Source: Antennarius striatus (lineage: Eukaryota > Chordata > Actinopteri > Lophiiformes > Antennariidae). From it: a stretch of 64,000 bases of DNA. The position numbers and the translations under genes are program-made. Positions 12,463 through 36,625 of this stretch are shown here, in pieces (positions within the stretch are counted from its first letter, which is position 1; each line of letters opens with the position of its first letter). The stretch spans positions 19,747,001 through 19,811,000 of the forward strand of contig NC_090782.1 of NCBI RefSeq assembly GCF_040054535.1, given 5' to 3'. The notes under the pieces were generated by a model. That model was given only the letters and a program-made list of their open reading frames with translations. It was not told the DNA's origin and did no database searches.

Positions 12463-14855
12463 GTGACCTCCCAAGTTGCCAACCAGCCTCTCCAGCCTTC
12501 ACCACACAAGATATGTTTTGCACGGAACTGCAAATCGAGAAAATTTGTGTTTTTTAAATTTTTGTCTACTCTTTGGACGAAATGAAAACTTCAGTGTCTG
12601 GGATCTTTCAAGTGTTTTTTTTTCCTCTTTGTTTTAGGTTATCACGTGATGTTTTGCTCACACTGATTGATTTAACTTTTATTATATCCTGATGGTGAGA
12701 AGATAAAATTTGACGTCTCAGACAAACCTCGGATATTGTAACATAACATTTTGTCCCAAATTTGAGGAACATTAAACATTCTGACTCTGGAGATTACAAT
12801 GCATGAAAAGCCTTATGTTCATCATGAAAATATAGGAGAAATGTGATACTCTTAGTTGTTGATATGTAGAGGATCTATAATGTGGCACATTACAACCTGG
12901 AACTCCAAATGTGACCGCTATTATGCACCTTATGTGGTTAGGAAATGGTTGTAAAAGTCACATTTGGGAAAGCTGTGCTCCACAGGATTTAACCTTTATT
13001 ATGCTTCATTCTCAATTCTTTAACTTTGTTCAGTCACATTATATTTTGTTAAACAGGTGTTTGCACCTCAGTCTATACAAGGGATCAACGTATGTGATGC
13101 ATTGTTTTAAGGAGAAATGTTTAGAAGTAAGCTGTGTTTGCTAACTACCATTTTCTTTCTAACTACATCGTGTTCCAACTGCGTTTCACACCTAATGTTG
13201 AATTTTTTTTCTTTAGTCCTTTTTCTTTATAAGAAGTTAAAAATTTGCCTTCTTTTACAAAGGTTATTTAAATCAGGGAACGGGTTGGTTCCAACTCATT
13301 TTCCCCAGTTTAGCACCCCATTGACGATAAAGTCCCCCACCAAAAAACAAAAAAACAAAAGACTGAGATCTGTCCCCAAGCTGTGCAATGTTATTTTACA
13401 GATCTTATGTTTTGGTTTTTTTTAGATAAGTGTTTGTCTGAGACAACTTTGAATTTTAGGATTGTTACCACATAAATTCAGTTTCCTGTTCTAAATCTAT
13501 CCTATTTTTTTCTGTTCGATATTTCCTGCTTTTCTAATTTAATACAGTAATTACTCACTGAATTGTGAAAAGAAACTGAAAAGACCGCACTGGAATTATG
13601 GGCAGTGAAGTTCTTTTTACTGTTGGTTAATACAACTATATGTAGCATAACTTTTCAAAAATGCACAAATTGTTTGTTTTTTTAATCTTATACTGTAGGA
13701 AAAAACTTAACTTGTTTTTGCAACATTCAAAGCCAAATTGCAGAATCCCAAATTCTTGCTTATTTTCCACATTGGTTTCAGACTTAATTTTTATTAAACA
13801 TTAATTTAAAGCTTTTTTTGTTGTTTCCCTCATTGAATCAAATATAGCTGCTTTACTTTAGGATTTGATTTGATGAAGCGATTCCTTGAATAGTTTTATT
13901 TTCATCCACTTGAACTTAACATATGTAGCTTCCCAAACATACAGGCATGCAAGTAGCCCCCCTCCAGTTTTAGATGTATGCATGTGAGGTATGCCTTCAT
14001 TTTCCTGAGTTTTGGTTTGTCTGACCTGTGAAACAAACTGGAATAGATTCTGTCACTGTGTCTGTGATGGTGCCCCTACTTGGTGTAAACCTTAACTTGA
14101 ATGTTGTTTTAATTGTTTTTCCTTTAGCCTATGCCATGCAGCACAGCTTCATCAGTTTTTGTACAAATTTTAAGATTTAATAGTTTCCCTCAGCACAAAA
14201 AAAATCAGCTAATTGTTTTTTAGCAGAGTGTGTGTAATTGTAATTGTCATTCAGGACAACAGTTTGTAACAACAAGTAGCATCTGAAAAAAAAGCTTAAC
14301 AGATAATTTCTTCACTGACCCTAATTTTATTCCAGCATATGTTATTGAACCTGTCTTGGTTGTGTTTGAAATGATGGGCAGTTTATAGTTGAGTTTGTAG
14401 GTGCTGATGTTTTACTGTGTGGCTTTGGAGTGCTGGAACGTGGAAGAGTTAAGAAGAGCTGTCCCGAAAATGTTTGCTACAATGAAAAGCCTAAAGTTTA
14501 CATATAATGTAATCTCTAACCCTGACTCTTTCCTGTGCCTTGTTTTTATTTATGAGTGTCATGAAAAGGCCTTAAAATTATTATTGGGTCAGTTCAAAGA
14601 TATATTACCTATATTGTCCAGTGAGATATGTGGCTACCTCAAAATCCTTTTGTTTTTTTGTCAGTGTGTGCTCTGTTGTACCATAACACGACTGTGATTC
14701 ATTGTGAGGGTTTTTTTTTTTTGGGGGGGGGGGGGGTAATTCTTTGAAAGATGTCTTCTGCTTCTGACATTAACAAAGCACTGTTGCAGTAAATGATCTA
14801 GGCTTTGTAAAAGGAAAGGCTTTGAAATAAAAATTATTAATGGATTACTGTTAAT
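12463..14855 (+). other. PGPEP1 3'UTR (inferred)
   Basis: After the stop there are 2.4 kb of AT-rich sequence without recognisable exons, ending at the first well-placed AATAAA (14826-14831). The extent is inferred from that signal. A shorter 3' end cannot be excluded. Confidence 0.5.
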
Positions 14856-15534
14856 ATTGTGTATGTATTAATACACTCATTACTGGCTAATAATGACTTC
14901 CAGAATCATATTATTTGTTTATCACCATGGTTGGGTCTGAGTGTGCGGCCAGAGGGGCCCAGCTGAAATCTTCCTGGGACCTGAAGTGCCCCTGTTGCTT
15001 GACCTTTATTTTGGCAGAGCCTCAAACTCATCTTGCAGCTACTGTATATTGATGCTGCTTTTACGTCTTCTGGAAGGGAAGTAAATGATGGGAAGGATTC
15101 CCATTGTTCAAGGCCTTTGGGTGTCAGTAAACTCATAAGTGAGAATTTAAAGACATGGTTTGAGACTGTTCCTGTAAGAACTTGCATGCAAAATGCAAAA
15201 TATAGATTCAGGATTGTTTTTCCGAAAGCCATAGAGCTTGTAAAGCAAACACTTTGACCCTCTGTGTTAAATATGGTAACATACAAGTAATTTGTAATGT
15301 GTTTTTTCCACATACTTGGATTTGGTCGACACAAAGTTGGTAGAGTATGAATAAACGTATCAAAGTTCACAGTTGTCACTGTAAAGCAGTGGTGAGTTGT
15401 GGCTGACCTGACATTTGAACCAATTGTTGAGGTCAAACAGTTTTGGCTCACGTGGTTCAAGTACATGCATGTGCACTATGTATCCCTCTGTTTCCTGTTA
15501 AACACAATTTGCAGTAGCTGCAAATTGTATTGAA
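14856..15534. other. PGPEP1-UPF1 spacer with unexplained long ORF
   Basis: No known gene is recognised. The minus strand is open for 186 codons (15466-14906), and the plus strand is open for 74 codons inside it (15033-15257). Neither has a recognisable domain and no splice pattern ties them to a neighbour. Confidence 0.4.
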
Positions 15535-16472
15535 GATTAAATATATGATCTCCTCCGAGAGCTGCCATCTTATCGTGGTGGAGAAGTTTGATCCCTGGAG
15601 CTTTGTTGCCAGGGGCTTTACGCTCCTGCCAGGGTCTCCCTTGGCAAACAGGTCCTGGTCCTCATCAGGTCCTCATCAAACCTGGACCTTCAGCGTGCAC
15701 TGGGACGGTTTGCAGCAGAGTGTGACGCGAGTGGGAAGAGGATCAGCACCTCTAAATCCGAGGCCATGGTTCTCGACCGGAAAAGGGTGGTATGCCCTCT
15801 TCAGGTTGGTGGAGAGTCCTTGCCCCAAGTGGAGGACTTTAAGTATCTTGGGGTCTTGTTCACAAATGAGGGAAGGATGGAACGTGAGATTGACAGAAAT
15901 GATCAGTGCAGCTTCTGCAGTGATGCAGTCGCTGTATAGGTCTGCCGTGGTGAAGAAGGGGCTGAGTCGTAAGACGAAGCTCTCGATTTACTGATCAATC
16001 TACGTTCTTACTCTCACCAGTGGTCATGAGGTTTGGGTCATGACCGAAAGGACGAGATCCCGGATACAAGCGGCTGAAATGAGTTTCCTCCGTATTGGCA
16101 TGGCGCACCCTTAGAGATAGGGTGAAGAGCTCAGTCACCAGGGAGGAGCTCGGAGTAGAGCCACTGCTATTCCCCCAAAGCAGAGCCAGGTGAGGTGGCT
16201 CGGGCACCTGTTCCGGATGCCTCCTGGACGCCTCCCTGGGGAGGTGTTCCGGGCATGTCCTACCGGGAGGAGACCTCGAGGACGACCTAGGATACGCTGG
16301 AGGGACTATGTCTCTCGGCTGGCCTGGGAACGGGTCGGGCTCCCCCCGGAGGAGCTGGAGGAAGTGTCTGGGGAGAGGAAAGTATGAGCATCCCTGCTGA
16401 GACTGTTGCCCCCGCGACCCGGCCCCGGATAAGCGGTTGATGATGGATGGATGGATGGATTAAATATATGAT
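15535..16472. repeat. Target-site duplication flanking the LINE
   Basis: GATTAAATATATGAT occurs at 15535-15549 and again at 16458-16472, exactly bracketing the LINE. The leading GAT of the right copy overlaps the GGAT tail, so the true duplication is 12-15 bp. The copies are identical, which suggests a fairly recent insertion. Confidence 0.85.
15550..16457 (+). mobile_element. Truncated non-LTR retrotransposon (Rex3/RTE-like)
   Basis: This is a 5'-truncated, internally deleted LINE. From about 15690 the translation in broken frames gives the end of a reverse transcriptase: KYLGVLFTNEGRMEREIDR, a GHE-VW-MTERTRSRIQAAEMSFLR-like stretch, then MRWLGHLFRMPPGRLPGE and RPRGRPRIRWRDYVSRLAWE (16190-16387). 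Frameshifts and stops disrupt it. It ends in a GATG/GGAT tandem tail (16441-16460), a trait described for fish Rex3 elements. The first 140 bp (CTGCCATCTTATCGTGGTGG) looks like the element's 5' region fused directly to the 3' part. The exact clade is uncertain. It is dead. Confidence 0.8.
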
Positions 16473-16599
16473 TGTCAGGAATATTTTATGGTCAAATGAT
16501 CTATTTCAAGAAGGGATATTTGGGTAACAGCTGTCTGAGATGCGATCTCTGTTTCCATGTGTTCCCTGCAGTCCGCGCTTTGTTCTGTACAGGAAATAA

Positions 16600-28531
<11,932 letters not shown>

Positions 28532-31520
28532 AGTGTAAGTAGAGAAATCAATGAGGTTGGCAGCTACCAGTCATACAGTTACGGATTTTTTTTTAAGCCT
28601 TCTATAGTCCTTTGAAAAAGGACAGCGACACTAGTTGAGTTTTCTTGTTATCTTTGTTGTTGCCTTGAGCAGAGCACTTTAACAGGCTTCTAATTCTATT
28701 TAGTTGGAAAAAAAATGACTGACTCTTGTCCTCAAGGTAGCAGTCTGTGCTCCCCTTCTTTGTGAAACCAATGTTATTTTCGATATGGTCATGAGAACAA
28801 AAGGTTAATCCCCCGTGTTTTGTGTGTTTTGCAGGTCACTAGAAGAAGGGAGCTAGGCTTGAGTCGAGCTTAGTTCATTGGCTTTTTAATCTGGGAAATA
28901 ATAAAAACATAAAACGGATACCTGTTTTCCTCTGCTACAACCGAAGCACCACCGAGTGAAAGCAACGGGATAGCGAAACCAAACCAATGACCAGCGAGAG
29001 ACATAAAAGCATGGAGGACGAGAGCACGAGCGAACGGGGCAGAGAGATGGCTAGAGGCGCCGAGACGTCGAGCGAGAGGCGGAGGCCGTTGTCCGTGGAG
29101 GGAAGTCGAGAAACTGGCAACGCGTGGTCGAGCTGCTGGGGGAAACAGAACGGAGACCGACGGTCTCATGGGAATCCAAACGAGACTCAACTATCAACTA
29201 AATATTCCAGACAACCCCCTCCAATACCCCCCCAACACCCTCCAGGAAAGGAAAGCTTTCCAGATTGGGAGTAAAGATTTTCATCTTGAATTTGAAGAAC
29301 TTGTTCTCTTAAATTCCCGGGGGGCATGATTTCGGAAAGTCCAGCGGGCAGGCATCGCAAAACGTCCACGCTAAAAGTCGGCTGCTTGGCGTGTTTCTTG
29401 GCTAAAATTTTGGTTTATCATGGGAGGGCACGAGCGCCAACACTGAACATCTTCCATTGGGCTCAAAACCTCAGCAGCCGTTGAAGGAAGCAGCAGTCGA
29501 TACACCCTTTCTGAGAGGAAACAGAAACACAGGTTTTTTGTGCTGGAGTCTGAGATTGAAGAGCCTTGAGTTGAAATACATTTCATTTGCCTTGAGAACC
29601 ACCGGTTCCCTCACAAGGTCTGTAATGGGATGGTTTCGACCACACTTCAGTGGCGAAGTGGCGTGCGGATTTGTATTTTTTCGAGGCATGACGCGCGAAT
29701 CACACAGGCAATCGCGATCATCATGGGACAGTTTTTTTCTTCTCTGACGTACCGTTCTTATCACAGAGCACAAAACAGCAAAAAAAAAAAAAAAGTCATT
29801 GAAACTATCAGACATGACCAACATTGAACATTCAACTCGATGTAATTTGACGTTTCAAGCGAAGTCTTTTCTTGATTCCAATTTTTCGGAAAGCAGGGGT
29901 TGTTGATGTGCCGCTGTGTTTCTTGACCAGATGTCTTTTCTAAAACACTCTGTACACCTCGATTGGCAAAAAAGCTTGGAGGTTTTGCACCAATTGATTC
30001 CTCGAGGGATTGTGGATCGCCCACACACTCAACACAAATCCCTGTCTTGAAGGAAACCAAATATGGGCGAAGGAATAACGATGGTATTTAAGGATTTACA
30101 AACAGTCACGGCAATCAAAGCACCGCAGGTAAGGAGTAGAAAAGGAAGGTGGCTGAAGGATACGAGTGTTTCCACACAGGGATAACAAGTTCAGGTCATT
30201 GCCAGGGGTAGAAGACGAAAGGAACCCTTGGTGTTAGGACTGTTCAGTCCCATTAGAAGATGATGTGACCCGGTGACTTTTCATTCACCATTCTATTAAA
30301 AGAACCAGACTGATGATCGTATTGCACAGACAAAGATATTAATTATGGGCCCGAGAAAAAAAGCGAAATCTCAATTGAACCCTAAAATGAAACAATCGAT
30401 TCTTAAACGGATCTTTTTTGATTGTGTACTTTAAAATATTTTGATACTTTACCAAAAAAACCCCATTGACAGTGGGAATGCCATCAGTGCTGGAGTGATG
30501 ATGGCAAGGAGATGAAGGTAAATGAGAAGCTTATCAGTGCCTATAACCAATCACCTACAGACGAACAGCTGCAGCACAAACATGAATGTAGTTCCCTACC
30601 AGCATAAAGAAACCCGACACCAGAGGGCTCAGAAAAACCCACAGAAAGGACTCGTGTATTTTCTTATTTGTGACGAGGCTGTTACAGGGGAGGAGAGTTT
30701 AGCAGCTGGGTTGTTTCTCGGAGGATGGGCGGATGAAAAAGCCACCTTCCTTCTCTGGAGTAAAACAAACGAACTCTTGCAGATTTTTTTTTTTCCTTTC
30801 TGTGGATGTTTGATTTGTGCAAAGCTTTTTTTTTCTTTCTTTTTTTCTCTCACATCGTGATTCCTAAGTAATGTTCGTTAGAATCACGTGGATTCTGAAC
30901 CCTTTCTGGAGAACTGTGTGAACCTGAACCCAGAGTTGGGCCAGACTTTTTGCTTTTGTCAAATGATCCAGTTTGAGCATCACATTTCCTTCAGTTTGGT
31001 GTCATTTAGCCGTTTTGTGTGGCTGTACTAAAATCTTTTTATTGCAACTTGGTGACAACCGGAGCGAGGTGGAAACCATTTCCTCTCCATTAGTTTTGTA
31101 TCGTCTCTTCAAACTGTCCGAAGGATTGTACTTTTCTTACAGGAAAGACGCTGTTTGAACACAGAATGTACTTCACTGTTACTCACCTGCTTCTCTTTTC
31201 AGCAGTCATGTGACAGGCATGTTGCAAGTAGATGTTTGACTTTAGACGATAGAGTCCAAACTTTGTTTTACTGACATGGTGTGGATTAGTTTTTCATATG
31301 AAGCTCTCACTATAATCCTAACAAACTATAGCTTTAAGAACCATCTGCTGTAATGTTGTATTGCTTTGGTGTTTTTTTTCCTTCCTAGGAGCCACAATTA
31401 ATTGCGACATGTGCAGTGATCTTTGAAGTGATTCAGTTGTAGATTAGTTCAAATATTTGCATTCAAAACTATGATTGTCAATGGGCATACCTTAAATAAA
31501 TGGACCAGAGCACCCGATGT
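28532..31520 (+). other. UPF1 3'UTR with intron (inferred)
   Basis: The stop codon TAG (28529-28531) is followed by GAGT|GTAAGT, so the exon ends at 28534, 3 nt after the stop. A consistent acceptor TTTTGCAG lies at 28834, giving a 300-bp intron and a terminal UTR exon from 28835. AATAAA signals occur at 28900-28905 and at 31495-31500, so short (about 90 nt) and long (about 2.7 kb) UTR forms are both possible. The long form would end about 100 bp from the DDX49 poly(A) region. No conserved protein is recognised in the UTR. Confidence 0.55.
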
Positions 31521-31635
31521 GATCTAAATACCCGAGTCTTATTTGCAGTGAAGTTTAACCTCAACATGGTTTCTCCTGAATCAACAATGGATTTCAACAA
31601 TTGTTTTATGGAATGAAATTGATGATAATTTTAAA

Positions 31636-31641
31636 TTTATT
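31636..31641 (-). promoter_or_regulatory. DDX49 poly(A) signal
   Basis: AATAAA on the minus strand, 65 bp after the DDX49 stop codon. It is the first such signal and fits a short 3'UTR. Confidence 0.6.
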
Positions 31642-31705
31642 ACAAACCACAATAAACCTTTACAGATATACAATTCAGTAATTAAACTGCTGGTATGCAC
31701 ATGGA

Positions 31706-34700
31706 TCACGCCAGAGCCGCCTCCTTGTTTTTCTTTTGTTTCGTCTTCAGGTTCTTTCTCTGTTGTCCTTGTTTTTGTCTCTGAATGCTCTCCTGGATTT
31801 TCTGTTTGAACACCTTCTTCTTACTCCTGATCTTCTCCAGCTCGGCCTTCCTCTTGGCCTCGAGGTCTGGATCCTAAAATCACAGTTTGAACACAAAATC
31901 AACAGCTGGTTCCAAACCCTCCAGAGGACAGGAAGCATTACAGCAAATCAGAAGCCTTCAGAGTATTTTATTTAATAAAAGTTCAGTACATATTTTGTTT
32001 TTTAGATTTTTTTTAGTCTCAGAAAAATGGCCTGATGGTTATTTAATTTCCCGTCAATTTACTAATTAGTACTGAATTCTTAAAAAGTCAAGAGGAACAG
32101 CATATACTGAAAAGTGATCGTCTACGTCGGGTTCCCAAAAGAATTTAACTGAAAATATTAAGCTGTTAAAAAAAGACACTTGCCTTCCCCTCCAAGATCA
32201 GCTGTTTCCTCTTGTTGATCTCCTTTTTCTCGTCAAAATCTGTGGCATCCAGTTTCTACAACACAAGTTTCCTTAGTGAGAACGTCAGGGGTCATGATTT
32301 ACTGTGTAAAACTGTCTGGTGAGCAAAATGTAAAAATCCATGACTAAAGAATCCAATGCCATCATTAATTTAAGGATGAATTGCTTCAAGGAACTTCAGT
32401 GAAGGAACAAATCAAAATATGGCTCAAAACAGAAGGCTACAATTTGAACTAAGGCGAAACTAAATACAAAAGAGGCAGGCTTACAATCTCACACTCCCGT
32501 CTGGTCACGTTGACCTGGGTGAGGATCTTCAGAACTTCTTTTTCCACAATAGGATATTCCTTCAGCTTTGTCTCTGTGGAAACACAAGGGATTAGTTTTC
32601 TGGGTAACAACAAATTTTTCACCACAAGCTTCTTGATTTCCCCGGGTATTATAGGAGTTTGTTTTTGTACCTAAACCTTATCACTTAATAATCCGTCACA
32701 GAGGCTCCCCCCATGTGGTGAACTCAGGCTTTACGATCTAATAACTTACGGATCTGTTGTTCAATGGCTTGGACCAGGTGGATGTCGTACTGCGTCACCA
32801 GTGTGATGGAGACGCCGTTCCTGCCTGCAGAGGGAGAAAGAAAACCCATTTGAGCTGCATTTACATTGATGATAAATGATTCAGATGAATGTTGATTGAT
32901 GGCAGACGATGGTAACCTGCTCGTGCCGTTCGTCCAACTCTGTGGATGTAGATCTTTGGAAGGCCGGGGGTGTTGTGGTTGATGACGACTTGGACAGTTG
33001 GAATATCCAAACCCCTGTGAATGAGCATGAAGATTGTCTACATCAGTCTGTGTTAAGAGTCAGCAAAACTTCTCATTGTGTAAAAGATCATCGTCGCTGA
33101 CTCAAGAGCAGCTCAACGGATCTCCCTACCTGGATGCCACATCTGTTGCAATCAGGATTTTGTAGACGCTGGCCTTGAACTTGGCCAGATTTGCAAATCG
33201 TTGTTTCTGGTGAAGAGTCAAAGCAGTCATTCATTCTGAACCACATTCAACGGCTTAAATTTGCTGAAATTAACTTTGAAAGTATTTAAGCAGTCACGAT
33301 CGGTGTCAGCAATATACTATAGAGCTGCAAAGTGTGAGTTCCATGAATCTCACCTGTTTCATCATGGAGTGCAGGCAGATGGTTGGAAAGTTGAATTCCC
33401 GCAGCATCATGCTGAGGATTTGGCAGCTCCTGGGAAAGAATTAAAAAACCTCTTAATACTTAATGCACACAGACTCCCAGTCACTGTGTGACAGGCTTGA
33501 TTCATGCAGGAGAGACAAGGGGGACGGAGTCGGGTCGGTTCAGGGATTTGAGCCAGGGACAGAGTTAATGTAATGAACAGTACATGAATTCTGGTCTTTA
33601 CTTGCACGTGTTGGTGAAGATGATGATGGACCAGTCATCGTGCTCATCGGTAAACGCCTGGATTAGATGGACCAGGTAGGCATCCTTCACTTTCTCTGGG
33701 GTAAGGATGTATCTCTGGTCTAACTCCTCCACAGTTCGTGTCCTGTTAACGGCGAGAGTGTCACATGTCAAGGTTCCCAGTGAGTCCTTTTTTTCTAGAG
33801 AGGTTGGAATGCAGAAAAGAAAGCCTGGAAAATGTATGCACCTGGGCCAAGATTCATAAGAACTTGGTGTAAGAAGGATTTGACCTTTATGTTTGCTTCT
33901 CTAATGAGAACAAGAATATCCGTGTCTTAAAATACACAAATGCAGTTACTACCGAGAAAAACTTGATTTGTGCTGTCGTGGTTTGACCCTATCTTTAAAT
34001 TTAGAGAAATTCATGCAAGAGATGCATAACAGCCATAAGTTTCCCCTCAGGTTTGAGGACAGACAAACAGTCGCTTTTAGTTCATGATTAACAAAAGAGA
34101 TTTAAGTCACAGACTGCAACTGAAATGAAGCACAAAAGCTTTGGTAAATCTGGCCCTGAATTTTCAATAGTGACTGGGATTATGAGCTGTGCTTGAGCAC
34201 AGCATAAGTTTACTCACTCTGACTTGCTCTCCCAAAAGAATGGTTTGTTCATTGCAATACTCTTCAGCTCCTGTAGCGTGTCGGTGAGAGTGGCGCTGAA
34301 CAGCAGCGTCTGCCGTTTAGCAGGTAGAATGCCCATGATCGTCTCCAGGTCTTTGGTAAAGTCAGTGCAACCCTGCTCCAACAGCCGGTCAGCTTCATCC
34401 AATATCTGACATGTTAGCAAAAACACACTGGATTAGAAATATTAAATGACAAAGAGACTGCTTGTACAGAAAACTGACATGTAAAGCGTCTAAAGTCAAT
34501 TTAATTTCAGCTAACAGGAAAAATAATCTAAATTTAGACATAACATAGCTTTCAGTCATTAAAAGTTCAAGCACAGAAAAGAAGTTCCAACCTAAACCAA
34601 GTCTCAGCTTGTGCTCCTTCCTCAACTCACCAGAAACTGGATCTTGCTCATGCTAAAGGTGTTGGAGCTGCGGATGTGATCGGCCAGTCGTCCAGGAGTC

Positions 34701-36290
34701 GCTACGACCACATGTGGTTTGTTGGACAGCTCCAACGCCTGGCTCACCATGTCTGTTCATAACAGGCAGACATTGTTGGCACACAGCAGTGATTGATTTG
34801 AGTTTGAAAAAATAATAAGTACCAGGGCTTTAATAAAATAAAGGTGGTGAAAACATGTAGAGCATGCAGCCAGACGAAGATATTAAATCTCATGCAGCTC
34901 TTTAGTGACATCAGCTACAGTTAATCTGAACCCTGTAGCTGTAGCTGCCTGTGATGATGAAGGTATTTACCCATTCCACCAACGATGATGCAATCTCTCA
35001 GACCCAGAGGCTTCCCCAGGACTCGAAACTGCTCTGCGATCTGATAGGCTAGCTCCCTGCATGACATCAGAAACGCAACACCATCAGTTGTGAGTATGGA
35101 ATGCTTTGACCATATCTGACACACTGCTATGTACGATTGTCAAGTATCAATAACATTTGCATCATAGTTTTTATTAGCAATGGTTTTGTGCTGAAATCTT
35201 GAAGGCTAGACAGAATAATCACCACACTTTTAAAAACATGTAGTTAAATCATGAATTTGTGGGGTTATATGGCTGGATGACACTGGAAAAAACACTAATG
35301 CATATCTTTTTTGCTGTGGTATATATTGTGACACCATTTCCTGCAACTTTGATGCATCAGCATATCTCTCTGTCTCTTTCTGTATCTCAGAAACATTATT
35401 TCAGGTTCTTTATTTTCCAGAGACGACATATAATTTCTCATTTATGTTTTGGATCCCTGAAATATAACTCTGAACACTTCCTACTTTGTCACATTCAACC
35501 AAAGCTTAAGTCTAAACATTAGTGCTCTGAAGATTCTTTCCATAAACACTTTGAAAGTAAAAGTGTTGTAGACTCTTTCAGTTTGCTCTCTGACACTGCA
35601 CAGGACTAACCTGGTAGGAGTGAGCACCAAGCAAAAGATGCCATATGGGTCCTCTGACAGTTTCTGTAACACTGGCAACACAAAGGCTGCAGTCTTTCCA
35701 CTTCCAGTTTTCGCACATCCCATACAGTCTCTACCTGTACGGAAAAACACACATAAACATGTATTCTGTTGCCCGGTGACGAGATCACAAGTAATCAGAA
35801 TCAGAAATACTTTCCTAATCAACAGGCTTCTCTAAAGTCTTCCACACATTTGTTTATCCGAAACTACACACACTTTAAAGGTTTTTTTAGGCAACTTTTA
35901 CAGGATCAATTCGTGCCTTTTATACTACTGTACCTAAAGCTTATTTGCAGTTGAAAAAAACATGAAAACACTGGAGCCTGATTGCAGACCCCTGAATCGT
36001 TGACAATACGGAAATCACCAATTCTCAAACTACCAGTCTAGTATTTTTCTTCGATCATCCTTTACCATGTCTGATAATCGGAACTACGCGGCACCGGAAC
36101 AACTGATTCACATATGGACAAGAAGAAATTCTGGTTAGATACAGCTGCAGGTGACCCGGTGGAGAGTTTTCTCACCTTGTAGTATAGCCGGCATGCAGTT
36201 TTCCTGGACGGGAGTAGGTTTGCTGATTCCTAGTTGTTTACACTGGCTAACTAGCCAGTCTGAGAGACCAAGGGACGAGAAGTCCGACAT
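31706..36290 (-). CDS. ddx49: ATP-dependent DEAD-box RNA helicase DDX49
   Basis: DDX49 is the vertebrate relative of yeast Dbp8, a nucleolar DEAD-box helicase of ribosome biogenesis. Minus-strand coding exons: 36290-36176, 35734-35611, 35056-34971, 34752-34631, 34405-34218, 33742-33602, 33429-33354, 33206-33130, 33014-32917, 32824-32750, 32573-32485, 32255-32184 and 31873-31706. Phases close to 476 aa (human about 483). Motifs in order: Q motif GISKPTPVQ, Walker A AKTGSGKT (46-53), PTRELA (split by an intron), ATPGR, DEAD (152-155), SAT (186-188), ATDVASRGLD and HRVGRTAR (334-341). The basic, Lys/Gln-rich C-terminal tail suits rRNA contact. Intron 12 uses a GC donor. The ATG directly follows CACCGGAA. 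It is tail to tail with UPF1 and head to head with HOMER3. Confidence 0.97.
31874..32183 (-). other. DDX49 intron 12, GC-AG intron
   Basis: The donor reads GGGAAG|GCAAGTG on the minus strand, the strong form of a GC donor. The acceptor is ATTTTAG|GATCC. The joined protein [15 protein letters not shown] fits the family sequence, so a GT donor is not needed. Confidence 0.88.
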
Positions 36291-36625
36291 TTCCGGTGTA
36301 TTTCGTTCTCAAAGATAAAACAGCTTCTTCTGAAATTAAATCTACTTTAATGATACAGTAGAGAAATTATCTGAGCTACCGCTTACCAAATAATCACTGA
36401 AATAAGCTATTTTAACGTGGCGTAAGACATCCTCGTGCCTTTAATCACTTGTCGCGTTAAAATGACGTCACGCGGAGGCCGTCTTATTTCTTACGCTGCT
36501 ATGACCCTCCCCTCTTTAGCTCTGATTGGTTAAACACGCCTCCATTGATTGGTTAGTTGTTTCACTGGAGTGCGATTGGTTAGTAGAAGGGTGAAACTAA
36601 TGCGCAAAGCCAATCGGGAGCAGAC
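36291..36625. promoter_or_regulatory. DDX49 promoter with CRE and CCAAT cluster
   Basis: CACCGGAA (36298-36291, minus) touches the DDX49 ATG. A palindromic CRE TGACGTCA lies at 36463-36470. GATTGGTTA occurs three times (36524-36532, 36547-36555, 36574-36582), and CCAAT occurs once on the plus strand (36610-36614). This is an NF-Y-type cluster. Read from DDX49 the three repeats are forward CCAAT boxes. Confidence 0.5.

Noticed and set aside
16190-16387. Independent protein-coding gene with an MRWLGHLFRMPPG start
   Set aside because: It is the C-terminal remnant of the LINE reverse transcriptase, bounded by the element tail and target-site duplication.
28987-29274. 95-codon plus-strand frame after UPF1
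   Set aside because: It lies in the inferred UPF1 3'UTR, is low complexity (Glu/Arg/Ser then Pro) and has no recognisable domain.
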